A stretch of DNA of 64,000 bases from Sordaria brevicollis (taxonomy: Eukaryota > Ascomycota > Sordariomycetes > Sordariales > Sordariaceae). How positions within the stretch are numbered: the first letter of the stretch is position 1; each line of letters begins with the position of its first letter. The stretch is from NCBI GenBank assembly GCA_033439795.1, contig JAUTDP010000005.1, positions 186,001 to 250,000 of the forward strand. The letters are read 5' to 3'. Positions 22,921-33,728 of this stretch are shown in pieces. The position numbers were made by a program, and so were the translations under genes. The notes beneath the pieces are model-generated. The model saw nothing but the letters and a program-made list of their open reading frames with translations, searched no databases and was not told where the DNA came from.

Positions 22921-25900
22921 TCCACATATCGTTTAGCGCCTTTTTTTTCTTTTCCATATCTTCTTCTTACACACTCTCTTCTGAATTGGTTGGTTATTCT
23001 GCATCCGACTTCTCCTTTCCTTGGGTTTCTCCATGCGGGCTTGCATAATCAGTGTCATATTGAACGGTTTGGTTGGGCAACGGCTGGCCAATGATGCTTT
23101 GGTGAGCCGACTACCTATCTACACCTATTACCCCATCTCATCACAACAATATTGCTAATCATTGAGAACAGACACGGTCTTGAAAACTCTATCTGTTTCT
23201 GTTATTCTGTCGGCTTGGCAGACGAGCCGAAGATGAAAGATACCGGGACATCGCTGTGTCAGAGAGGCGCTAATAGAGGGGAAAGCACGGGAAGCCATTT
23301 GTTAGGCCGTGATTCACTTCCAGAGGACAGACACTTCGCCATTGGCATCAAAGGGTTCTCGTGCGCGGGCTAAGGCTCGGTACCAAGCACTTAACTATTG
23401 GCACCGAAGGGTCCTTGTGGTTGGATCGAAGCTCCGAGCTGTTGGTCCTTCCCCTCGAGGCAACAAAGAGACGCACAATGCCCATCCGTCGGGTTTCTGT
23501 CGGTAAGGCCCGAACCCGTGATCGTCAGGTGCTCTGGAAAGATGAAACGCGTTACAGCTCGACTGGGCCTGGATGACAGGTGGTCTGAGGGCCTCTCTTT
23601 GGTCTCCAGCCTACCACCTGAGCCTCCTCATTGGGTGTTTCAGCCACGTTCGGGCTCAAAGACTCTTTCCAGAAGACTCCGCGTGATCTACGCCGAGTCT
23701 GAAGATACCATATTGGCGGGAATCAAGGCGTTACTATCTCAATTCAGGGTGATGTCACTGAGGCAGGGTAACTTGGGTCTAGTACGTCAGTGATTATGTG
23801 CATCATCGGCCGCATCGTTCTTGCAGAGTTGAGCATAGGCTGCACCAAGGGTTCGGTTACATCCTTGCACTTGCGTCAATGCCTTGTATGCAGAGCAAAG
23901 AGGGGAGCCGACTGGAAATTTTACCCAATTCGTTAACCGTGGGTATAAGGTTCGCTCGCTATCCCCCCTCTCTTGCAGAGAGTGGGGGATAAAATTGAGG
24001 GACAGGCCCTTTTCAGAGGGACAACGAAGTCCGTGCCCATTAAGGTTTCTTAGTGAAATATATATAAATTTTAATTGATTTTCCTTCCTTATTTCAAATT
24101 CTCTACATCGCTACTTCCAAAAAGTTTAAACAAACACAAAGAAGAACAACCGTCGATGTACTATAGTAAAAAATATTATTGTCAACATTTACATCTTTTA
24201 AGTAAAGCAAAATAAATGGTTAAAAGAGGAGATTCTAAATAATATCTAATAATTTTTTTTATTTAAAAATATTAGAATCTTGAATTTAGATGGTTGATTT
24301 AATGTTGATATTTGGGTGTAGATGACGGTGTGCACGGACATTCCTGTCCCTCGAAATTGGTCTGTCCCTCAATTTTATCCCCTACTCTCTGCAAGAGAGT
24401 AGGTGTTGCTTGGTCTCCAACTCACACCTACGGTTACATGTGGGTGTCCGCACAAGATGGCTTTGCCTGTGCCACAAAAATTTTGAGTCACTTGCTCTTG
24501 CTCTGCGCAAAAGACACCGAGCATTCGATTTTTTAATGTGTTAAGCCGCTTTTCATGGCGATACAGCATATGAGACGTAGCTCATCTCCCGCGCAATTGC
24601 GACAATGCGCGAAGCTGGCACATGTACCGGACCCTACCAATCATCCTACCCTCTCTGCGCCGCATGTTTATTTAGTCTCGCAATGATGAAGCATTAGAAC
24701 CCTTCATTCCGGGCGGGTGACTTCAAAGTTTGAGGGGTTGATGGTCTCTATGCATTTGGCGTGCGCTGGGTAACCCGACCCTTTGGCATTAGTCGCGCTC
24801 ACACTGCGGGTCTCAAGGGCTTGAAACAATTTTGCTTCAACGAGGATGTCTCGAATGTAGAATCGTCAGCACATGGCATGGTGCCGCAAAGAGAAGAGTT
24901 GCTCGTTTGAAAGATATCCGAGTTTTCGTTGCCGAGCTTTCCTTAAGACAGTGCTGACAATTGAGCATTTTCATCTCAGGGTTTCTCAAGGGCGCCATGT
25001 CTCAGTTGACCCGATGACGGAGAATGTTGAACGTTCCATGGTGTGCCCTCATAAAGTTCCTATCATGCCGATGAGGAGGTTGGGGCGCACACATGGAGAT
25101 TACATACCTGCGCCAAGCTGGATGACTCGAATTTGATGATGCCCATCTCCAAATTACCACTCATGGCTGTTGAGACTTGCAGAAGCCCGCATTCCAGACC
25201 TTTGAATCCAGCAAGAGCGAACACATCCGGATGGACGCGACTCTCTGTGTTGAACCTTCTGCCTGGAAAGCGGGCGGTGGCTGCCTTGAGGGTATATACA
25301 ACTTGCTAGGCAAGAGCCGAACTCTATCTGTGCACTCTTTAAAATTCTCGATGGTTCTCAATGCGCTTCCAGGCACATCTTCGTCATTAGATCTGAACCA
25401 GCTTCCATGCTGACGAAGCGAGTGTCGACAACTGTGTCAGTACAACGGGCACTGAAGCGATCCTGCAAATTGCCGTTGGTACCCAAAGTGAAGAGGTCGG
25501 GCATTAAACACGGCGAAGCAGAAAACGGATGGAATAAACATAAGACAACAACAGGCCTGTTGGTGAGTGGAACATCATCCAGTCTTCCATGTGTTCATAC
25601 AGCTTGCCCTATGCCCACCAAGCCGGGATATCCTCGATACAGGTATCGTTTCGCATTTTCTTCCTTTCCTTTCGCTGCACTTTCTTTTCCTTGCGCTTGA
25701 TTTTCTTGTTCTCATCGGCGCAGAACAACCACCCACCAGCCCCTTCTTCTTCACTTTTCACTTCCCGTCATTCGGGCCATTGCCCAAACTGTACCCTCCT
25801 TCAGGCGAGGGGAGCTACCTCGAATTCGTTTTACCCCACCACACCCTTCCGAGAGTTGAAGCCTCATGAAACAATCAACCGTCCATCCGTTAATTCCCAA

Positions 25901-27486
25901 CTTGAAAATCTGCGAAAATACAGCCCGACCTGCATGCTTACTCGCAAGAGCTTTATAGCAGCCAATTGCTCATCCGCGTGAAGATCATCACTCACTGTCT
26001 TTCGAAGACTGGAGAAAATCGGCTTCGAGTTTCTGATTCCTTGCTATCTCACGGTTTGCCTTTTGGACGCCTCATCCTCTGAGGGAGATTTACATAAACT
26101 TCTTTGGATGGGGTGATTCTCAAGTGTCGTGAGAGAATCGGATCACCTTAAGAACAAGGGTTTACGGTTGACGACGACGATCCACTTTAGGTATCTGGCG
26201 CATATCCCTAGGCTTCCCCCACAACGGGATCATCGACAACAGTGACGGGATCCACAGAGCTCCAGCACTTAATCCACAAGTCCACGCGGCACACCCTGTC
26301 ATACAGGAGACTTACATAGCGCACTGTACGGTACGATACCCTAATAGCGCCGTTGTATTTTTCGGCATCGACTCATCCTCGAGGTCGGGACCTTCACATT
26401 CTTGGGCCATCGTGAACGAGAAAAGATATAAGAGAAAGGCTCAAGAGGAGATATACCTTACTGAGTGTATTGAGGTTCCGGAACGATCGATAAAGCGAAA
26501 CTTATGGCAGTGTCAGTTTCTGATGTCTGGTCACTTACCGTCCCGGCAAGCTGTTATTTTCCGGAGAACCGTTGCTATAACGCCGTTGCTGCGTTATCGA
26601 TACAAGTGTGAGTGGTTTAGTTTTAGGCGGGCGGTGTTTCTGTGTCAACCACTCACACACACACACACTCGCTCACCCCCCTCCAACCCCCTCCCTTCTT
26701 TTCCTTCTGAGGTGTCTCGCCGTGAGGTGTCTCCCCATTCCCGTCCCCCCAGTTCTGCTTTTGCCGGTTTTGATTGTCCCGCCCCAGCTCAGACAGACCT
26801 GAATGGCAGCCTGAGAGGAGCGGATTGCGCTGGGAAATATTCAAGCACCCAGCTTGTGTGTAGCAGGCACCAGTTCCCCTCCCGCCAGTCCCATCCCATC
26901 TCTCCCTGTCTGTCCTCGGTCGGACGACAAGTGTCAGAGGCACAGAGGCTACAACACCCCCGCAGTCAATAAAACTCGTCGCTGCCCACTCAGCCACGTT
27001 CCTCCATTGCATTTTTTTCCTAATAACTTTTCTTTTGCTTACTTCTGCCAAAGCCCCTCTGCCACATCCCACCTTGGGTTTTTGCTGGGCTTCATCCGCC
27101 GCGACGAGACACCACAACTGGGTTTGAAGCAAACGTTGACAACAACAAGCGCTTGCTGGAATATCAGACGAGACCGGCCCTGACTCCATCCAGACTCCGA
27201 CGCTTCAGTCTCCACTTCACCCTTGCTGTTCCTGTCCTGCACCATTGGTTATCGCGCCAGGATCACCCCCGCTCTTAGGTTCGTGCGTTACGTCCCAACT
27301 CACTGTGTCATTTGTTGTCGTTGGCGTCGGCATCCACTGCACGAGCACGAGCTAACCTCGCTGTCCCTACATTAGTGACTGGATACCCTCACTGCGGCCC
27401 GCCTCCGCCTCGAGGCTTAGTTGCCTTGGTCCATCTCTCCGAACGAGTGGCCTAAATATCGACTCGCGAGCTGTTGCTCGTTTCCA
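22921..27486. other. 4.6-kb spacer with an AT-rich inverted-repeat element
   Basis: No gene supported. The first part is the 3' region of the hydrolase gene. The transposon-like element at 23960-24405 includes the only strongly AT-rich block here (about 24050-24310). From about 26600 to 27486 the sequence is pyrimidine-rich with CACACAC and CCCCTCC words and is the probable leader of the next gene. Confidence 0.55.
23960..24405. mobile_element. MITE-like element with long inverted repeats and foldback ends
   Basis: The left end (23968 to about 24045) and the reverse complement of the right end (24399 to about 24320) match over about 75 bp. The best block begins CTCTCTTGCAGAGAGT and continues through GGGGATAAAATTGAGGGACA. 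Each end is also a small hairpin: left TATCCCCC/GGGGGATA plus CTCTC/GAGAG arms around TTGCA, right CCTACTCTC/GAGAGTAGG around TGCAA. The core (about 24050-24310) is very AT-rich and encodes nothing. I could not identify a clear target duplication; TA lies next to both ends but not symmetrically. Probably a non-autonomous DNA transposon, possibly altered by RIP. Exact limits are uncertain by about 10 bp. Confidence 0.7.
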
Positions 27487-29271
27487 ATGAGTTCGACCCG
27501 TTCAAGAATTGCGTCTGTGGAAGACGCCGACGACGACGGAAATATCATCCAAGGAACCTCCCGCTACGCTGCCTCTGTTGGCTCGAATAAAGAGAACCCG
27601 ACCTCCGGCCGTCCACGAAAAGAGCACAAGAAGTCAGACTCGTCGCCCATTGTGACAAACGGTCAGCCAGACCCCGACTCGACACGACAACCCCGCAGAA
27701 CCGAATCGTTCAAAACACCGCGAAGAGCTCGCGAGAAGTCGACGCACGGCACAAAAAGATCCAGCATGTCGGCCTCACGTCCCACTCCAAGACATGCCAA
27801 CACTACCGGCAATCTTCCCAGACGGGGAGAGCCTGAGAGGACCGGGAGGGACGAGGCCGCGTATTACGGCGTGAGCCCTACTATGACAACATCCTCCTCA
27901 CGGCCTCCTCGTCCTCAGACCTCCGGTGCTCGGCCCGGTAGTTACTACGGCCCAACACGACCACCACCTCCTCCTGCTCGCTATACCGCTCCTGGGCCTC
28001 CGCCTCCTCCACAATTCATGCCTCCATCTTACCCAACTGCTCCGCCAACATGGGCTGGGCCAGGACCAGCGCAGCCATTTCCGATGCCGACCCCGGGCTC
28101 GTTGAGCCGACAGCCTACCGACTACTTCTCTGCACACCCGGTCGATCCACGTCTAGATGCCCAAATGGCTGCTCTTAGCCTCGGAACGAGCCCGAGCCGC
28201 CCCCGAACAGCCATGGCTTATCGTACCTCCCGCGCTCTCGAGTATGGGGAGGGAGACTTTGACGAGGAGAACGACAGACCGATACCGCGGCCATCTCTTT
28301 CCCATAGAAAGCCTTCTAGGGACGAGGATGCCCGAAGAATGCCCCCTCCAGTACGGTCTTCTACTGCTCATCCGTCTGCCAACCCACACAGGCCACCGCC
28401 AGTACCGGCAACTCCGGGCAGGCGAGGCTCACGATATGTCGACGAAGACCAGGCGGGTGATGCGTTATTTGCCCTTTCGCCGACTCCCTACGAGTATCAG
28501 AGCCCGGCTCCCGTCGCAAGCCGAGCGCGGTCCAAGTCGAGACCTAGGCACCAACGACGGCCCAGCGTGAGCGCAGGAACATACGAGGAGCCGGATTCTA
28601 GGATGGAGATTGCCAGCCGGCACAATCGGCGACATTCTTACTATGGAGCAGCACTGCAATCCATTGCTGCACCAGGAAGCGGGTACGAAGAGAAAATCCG
28701 GCAAGCCGCCAAATACCAGACCGAGACCATTGGTGGTGATCCGCTTCCGCTGACGGCCGAAACTCTCCGCAGAGCCCAACGAAACGGCGGTAGCAGCCGT
28801 TCCACAAAGAGCTCGGAAGAGAGCCGTGACGAGAGCGATTACAGGCACTCAGCCACAACACGAACCACGCGATCAAGCGCCATGCCCGAAGATGTCACGA
28901 TTCGGGTGGTGAAGGGTAAGGGCGCCGTCCTTGAAGTAAACGGTGCAAAGCTGAAGTGCGCCGGTGGAGCAGAGATCAACATTTCAAGGAACGCCGTCAC
29001 CCCTGGACGCAACGGGAGTGAGAAGGCCTACTATGACGACTACGAAGACTACGACGAGCGTCAACCTCGGTACATTGAGGACGGACGCCAGCAACATTTT
29101 GAAGAACGGCGCGCTCGTGAGCGATCCCAGACCAGAGCTCGCGCGGCCTCGCGGGCGAGGTCACGCCCAAGGTCAATGCACTATGCCGGTCACGACTTGG
29201 ACGGTACCGAGTACGACTACATCCCGGCCTATCCCGAATACCCATCGGATCCTCCCACGTATCGCTATTGA
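27487..29271 (+). CDS. Pro/Ser/Arg-rich protein of unknown function, 594 aa
   Basis: Single exon. The first ATG of the long frame is at 27487; the frame is open slightly earlier (27421) but without an ATG. The N-terminal 130 residues are basic and Ser-rich. Residues about 130-220 are Pro-rich (RPPPPPARYTAPGPPPPP). After a disordered middle, a short segment starting AALQSIAAPGSGYEEKIRQA and a compact hydrophobic segment around residues 475-505 (VTIRVVKGKGAVLEVNGAKL) look like the only folded or conserved parts. The C terminus is Tyr/Asp/Arg-rich (YYDDYEDYDE), then an RS-like run (RARAASRARSRPRS). No membrane segment or signal peptide. I do not recognise the family; composition would suit a scaffold or RNA-associated protein, but that is only a guess. 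Confidence 0.8.
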   Translation: MSSTRSRIASVEDADDDGNIIQGTSRYAASVGSNKENPTSGRPRKEHKKSDSSPIVTNGQPDPDSTRQPRRTESFKTPRRAREKSTHGTKRSSMSASRPTPRHANTTGNLPRRGEPERTGRDEAAYYGVSPTMTTSSSRPPRPQTSGARPGSYYGPTRPPPPPARYTAPGPPPPPQFMPPSYPTAPPTWAGPGPAQPFPMPTPGSLSRQPTDYFSAHPVDPRLDAQMAALSLGTSPSRPRTAMAYRTSRALEYGEGDFDEENDRPIPRPSLSHRKPSRDEDARRMPPPVRSSTAHPSANPHRPPPVPATPGRRGSRYVDEDQAGDALFALSPTPYEYQSPAPVASRARSKSRPRHQRRPSVSAGTYEEPDSRMEIASRHNRRHSYYGAALQSIAAPGSGYEEKIRQAAKYQTETIGGDPLPLTAETLRRAQRNGGSSRSTKSSEESRDESDYRHSATTRTTRSSAMPEDVTIRVVKGKGAVLEVNGAKLKCAGGAEINISRNAVTPGRNGSEKAYYDDYEDYDERQPRYIEDGRQQHFEERRARERSQTRARAASRARSRPRSMHYAGHDLDGTEYDYIPAYPEYPSDPPTYRY

Positions 29272-31704
29272 GCGGCCACTAGGTTATAGATGACGATTAT
29301 GACTGATATTTTCTCATGTTTTGGATCTAATGATTATGAGATCATGAGACGACGAAATGATGATGATAAAGACAAAAGAAGAACAAGTAAAGAAACGATC
29401 ATGTATCATGTTTTATGAATCGTCCTTATGTCTAGCGGTGATTTTTCCTTTTCTCTTTCTCTTCTTTTTGGCATAATATCTCCCTTTACTCTGCACTTCA
29501 GTTGGATCTACTGCGGTTTTTATCTTTTTTGGTTGGCAGTTTATTAGTCTTGCTTCAAGTCACTGTCTGATGGACTCGGGGAAAAGTTTTGGAGAGACGA
29601 TACCCAATATCTGGCCTGGCGAAAAAGAACATTATTCAAGCACGACATGATCGGATCTTCCTCTATTTTGTACTTCAGGTCTCAATTATTTTCCATTCGA
29701 TCATCGACATCTCAGTTACCTTATGGTTTGCAATGAAAAGGCGATGATGGAGGCAGATATCAAAGATATGTTTCCCAAAAACCAAAACAGCTCAACACAC
29801 AGTTTGCATGAAACCGGCCGGGAAGGGGAGGCGGCTGGCTAGAAAGGAATACATATCTCAATGACCATTTACGTTTCTATCGTTCATCAAAAATTTTGGA
29901 CCATAGGAAGGTACAAGTTTCCTCTCCTCTTGACTATAACCGGTGGTTGCTACAATAACTCTTCCGAAGCGTCCACATCCACAACCGTCAACTAAAAAAT
30001 AATATGTAAAACATCAACCAAGGGAAACAAATCAAAGCCTATACCACTCCCGTTCCCCCTCCATCAAGCAATCACGATTATACTTCGGTGTCTTGCCACC
30101 CCCACCCTGTTTCTCCTAGTGTCTGAACGATTTGCTATCATGCCCACAGGTACATCCATGACCACTGCTACCGTATTGTCTCGGGGCATCCGGATCGTTT
30201 TTTTTAGGCAAGAAGGCCTAATCTAGCAGAAACCTCAAGTAAGCCGCGCGAAGATTGCTTCTTTGACCTGTAAGGAAGATAGTGAATGTTAGTGTTTGAG
30301 CCCGGAACACTCTATAATCGATAGCATGCGCTGAGTTTTGACGGACATGACTATTGCAGTGTGTGTGAGCGTTCGGCCAGATTAAGCCTCCTTACCTAAG
30401 AAAAGTCAATCCGGATGCCCCGAGACAATACGGTACTTGGAGTACGAATATTGCTCAATACATACATAGCCTCCTTCCATAACGAGCTCGGATTCTGACA
30501 GGTTACAAGCACAACTAAAAGCTTCCCAGTCATAAAGAACTCCTCGGCTATACTCAAACTTAATATCAACACAGCGTTAGTTCCTCCTGTAGTACCCCTT
30601 GCCGTTGGATCATTACCTATGTCCAATCTTTTTCCTCTCAACAATGATCAGCATGTTGAAAGCCCGTGAAAGTCATTTAAGGACAACGTTTCCTGAAACT
30701 AGACTGTATCAACACCACGAGCTTTGTGAGTGTCTTCAAGTCTAGCAACAGGCTTCGTTATGAGCATAGTGTAAGTGATCGCAATAAGAGCCCAGTGCCG
30801 AAAGTCTTTCGTCCCAACTTGAACTGTACGGCAGTCAGGCACTGACTCCACCATACCGGTCGGTGGTGCTCCACTTTTGCATGTTCAGTTGAAAGCAGCT
30901 GAAACAACGGCAAGCGCCAAGCTTTTTTTTTTGGCTTTTCAGTTCACGAAGGTGCCTGCCCTGTACCGACGTCATAGAGCTTGGGCAGTTTACAAGCTGT
31001 TACGGCAGTGACAGCCGGTAATAACGCATGAAACAAAACGCGGGAGGAAACACGAAGGGAATTGTAACTCGCAAAGAGAACGGGAGAATTGGCAAGAGGG
31101 CGGGATGCAGTGCCAGTGGGCTATTCAGTTCTGCCAAAAACTTGCCAGACATGCCTGCCTGCCTGTGCCTTTTTTGCGTGGTCCTCAGCCAACCGAATCC
31201 AAGTTTACGACCTGACGATCGCCAGCCAACCAGGAAGCCCAGCCGCTGTTCAAGCCAACGAACAACACACAACTGAGCCACCCTGCCCTGGCCCAGCTGC
31301 CAAGCCCCGGTCCTTTCCCAGCCCCCCAGTTTCCTGGTGAACAACTGGATTCTCAGGGCGCCAAAACACTGCTCACCAGAGGGAGAGACAGACCTGCACG
31401 TTTACGGCTACGCCAACGCCTGCAGCAACTTCGACCTGCATTCTTCACCCAAGCAACCTCCATCGAACTTGCAGTCCTGCAAGCATTTGGACTTTCTCCC
31501 ATCGGGACCCTTCCATTCCAACAGCCAAAACTTCTTCGGGGGCTAGCGTCACCGCTCTCATCAGCTTACAGAGGGCGAATACCCCATTCACGAATCGACG
31601 AAAGCTCACCCTCACTTAAGCTTGGCTGGTTGACCAGCTCTTCGCCAGCTTAGCTTGGGCCTCCGTCTCTGTGCCAAAAACGGCGGACTGCCATAACCGC
31701 AACC
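29272..31704. other. Spacer with a TA-flanked MITE
   Basis: No gene seen in 2.4 kb. It contains the small inverted-repeat element at 30171-30433. The stretch from about 31100 to 31704 is C-rich and probably the leader of the next gene. A T8 run at 30200 lies inside the MITE terminal repeat. Confidence 0.55.
30171..30433. mobile_element. TA-flanked MITE (Tc1/mariner-pogo type), 263 bp
   Basis: The left end from 30171 and the reverse complement of the right end from 30433 are identical for the first 25 bp (beginning CCGTATTGTCTCGGGGCATC) and then match with transitions and one indel to about 62 bp. The element is bordered by TA on both sides (30169-30170 and 30434-30435), the target duplication of the Tc1/mariner/pogo (Fot1-like) superfamily. 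The core is only about 140 bp and non-coding, so this would be a non-autonomous copy. Superfamily assignment rests on the TA border alone. Confidence 0.75.
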
Positions 31705-33270
31705 ATGGCACCCGTACTTCGCGCCCTCGCGGCCCGCCGCTTTGTCGTCACCGGCAAAGACATCGCGGCTCTCGGCCCTCTGGCAGCACGCGCCATTCTT
31801 CTCGCCCGCGATGAAAACGACAAAGAGAAGGACCGTCCCGACCCGGAAAAGGGTCTCGTCCACCCGCAGGAGATCAACAACAACGCCATGTTTGCGCTCT
31901 TCGGCATCCTGGGCGCCGCCATCGTCATCGGGGCCGTCTGGTTCTTCTTTTGGGCCAAGAACGGCGGCTTCTACTTCAAGGAGGACGACTGGGACGACTA
32001 CAAGTCGACGGTGCTGCGCCGCAAGGGTCCCAACGGCACCATCTATTCGAACGCCACGCCCAGCACCATTCTCGGAGGCGGCAGTGTGTACAAGGACTAC
32101 GACGGCATGACGGAGATGGACAACACCACGGTCGTGTCGGGAACGACGGGCATTACGGGCATCACGGGCGGCGTGTCGGACATTTACGGGCGCGAGAAGC
32201 GACGCAAGAAGCGCGAGCAAAAGGAGCGCGACAAGGAACGCCGGCGTGAGGAGAAGGCGCGCGAGAAGGAGGAGAAGAAGCGGAGCAAGCGCAAGATTGG
32301 CGTCGATGGCATCATGGTCGACGAGGAGGCTGAGGCCCAGGCTAAGGAGCAGCTGCGGAACTACCGCTCGGAAAAGCCTGCTCGCGTCGGAGGCATCAAC
32401 GTCGCCAGCGAGGCCAGCGAGTGGGACGGCTCGACGAACCCCAGCTGGAGCGCTGCCGGCAGCTCGACTGTCGATAGTGGCAGCACCGTCACTGCGGACT
32501 TGCTCAAGCACCAGGAGCCACGTGAGCGGAGCCCAAGCAAGAAGGAACGCGATGAGGAGCGCGCGGCCAGGAAGGAGGCAGAGCGCAGGGAGAGGCGTGA
32601 GCAGCGCGAACGTGAAAGGGAGCGTGATCGCGAGCTTGGTCGTGATCGGAACGCCGACCGAGAGCGCGAGAAGGAGAAGAAGACGGGCGGTATCCGCAAA
32701 GTGTACTCGACAGCCGACAAGAACGCCAGCCGCGAAGCCGAGCGTCTGCGAGCTGAGGCACGTCGTCTGCGTGCGCAGGATCGTGCAGCTGCAGCAGCCG
32801 GTCAGCGTGAGCAGCGGTCGTCGAAACGGGACTTTAGCTGGCAGCACGGAGTCGACGACGAGTCGTCCATCGCTCTGCGCCGCATCGATGAACGGGGCGA
32901 GAGTGTACTGGATGATGTCCACGAGCACGAGGAAGGGGTCATTGCCACGGGCAGTGGTGGCGGTAGCGGAGGAAAGTACGCAAGGGTGAACAACAACGAC
33001 TATGATGAGATTGACGAGGTCCCGCCGCTGCGGACGTCACGCGCCCTGGTCCCGTCCAGCTACACGGGGACGGAGAGCGAGTTGATGTCGGAGAGCGAGG
33101 TCAGCGGCCACAAGGTCTACAAGCACCCTGTTCATATTCCGGTCGCCGAGAGCTCGGTGGGAAGCGAGGTGTCGTATGCGGAGGAGAGGAGGAAGAAGAG
33201 AAATGGTGCTGGGTATAGGAGGCATCATAGGAGGGATGGTGATGGCGACAGCAGCGTTGGTGGTTACTAA
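31705..33270 (+). CDS. Single-pass membrane protein with long charged cytosolic tail, 521 aa
   Basis: Intronless; start context GCAACCATGGC is strong. One clear membrane segment lies at about residues 61-84 (AMFALFGILGAAIVIGAVWFFF). Ahead of it is a short N-terminal region with Ala/Leu/Arg residues that could be a weak targeting sequence. After it comes an aromatic/acidic patch (FYFKEDDWDDY), a Gly/Thr patch (TTGITGITGG), then two highly charged Arg/Glu/Lys helices (about residues 160-200 and 270-320) likely to form coiled coils or long single helices. The C terminus is acidic and ends with a Tyr after His/Arg-rich residues. It resembles conserved fungal single-pass proteins of unknown role; I cannot name it. 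The high GC content of the reading frame produces a long antisense frame that is not a gene. Confidence 0.8.
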   Translation: MAPVLRALAARRFVVTGKDIAALGPLAARAILLARDENDKEKDRPDPEKGLVHPQEINNNAMFALFGILGAAIVIGAVWFFFWAKNGGFYFKEDDWDDYKSTVLRRKGPNGTIYSNATPSTILGGGSVYKDYDGMTEMDNTTVVSGTTGITGITGGVSDIYGREKRRKKREQKERDKERRREEKAREKEEKKRSKRKIGVDGIMVDEEAEAQAKEQLRNYRSEKPARVGGINVASEASEWDGSTNPSWSAAGSSTVDSGSTVTADLLKHQEPRERSPSKKERDEERAARKEAERRERREQRERERERDRELGRDRNADREREKEKKTGGIRKVYSTADKNASREAERLRAEARRLRAQDRAAAAAGQREQRSSKRDFSWQHGVDDESSIALRRIDERGESVLDDVHEHEEGVIATGSGGGSGGKYARVNNNDYDEIDEVPPLRTSRALVPSSYTGTESELMSESEVSGHKVYKHPVHIPVAESSVGSEVSYAEERRKKRNGAGYRRHHRRDGDGDSSVGGY

Positions 33271-33679
33271 GACGACGTGTGATGACTACGATGATGAAGA
33301 GTTTTGATGATCATGATGGCTTGGAAATGTGTGAGGGGTGGATGGAAAGCACTGTCATACAATTCCATGATGGACATGAGACGGATCGTTTTCTTTTTCT
33401 TCCATGGCTGACAAATACCAAATACCTTGCTCAGACAGAAGCAGGCGGGCGCTCTTTTTATGTAGTAAATAGTTGGAGCGATGTAAATGAGCAATGCAAG
33501 TAATGTGTCGGACTATATCAAATTCAAAACCAGTAACATAAAAAAGGCGGATCGTGTGACCAAATACCGCCAGATCGCACGGAGTTTCCGGACAGGCTCC
33601 GGATGCCCCGGGCGGATGTGATGGAGTCTCAGGGTCCATCCCGTCCGGAAGAGAAGGCCGGAAACACGTTGTTCGAGGA

Positions 33680-33728
33680 ATACCCGTGGGTTCTTAGTGG
33701 GTGTAATTAATTTCACACCCACGGGTAT
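33680..33728. repeat. Perfect 12-bp inverted repeat (hairpin)
   Basis: Arms ATACCCGTGGGT (33680-33691) and ACCCACGGGTAT (33717-33728) flank 25 nt that contain a second, overlapping possible pairing (GGTGT with ACACC around AATTAATT). It lies about 400 bp after the membrane-protein gene. It could be a terminator-like RNA hairpin or a remnant of a foldback element. Confidence 0.65.

Noticed and set aside
26653..27189. 178-codon minus-strand frame
   Set aside because: Opposite the pyrimidine-rich leader of the 27487 gene; product is low-complexity with no domain.
31612..32928. 438-codon minus-strand frame
   Set aside because: Shadow of the GC-rich, Arg/Glu-rich membrane-protein gene; Leu/Ala/Val-rich product is an effect of antisense codons.
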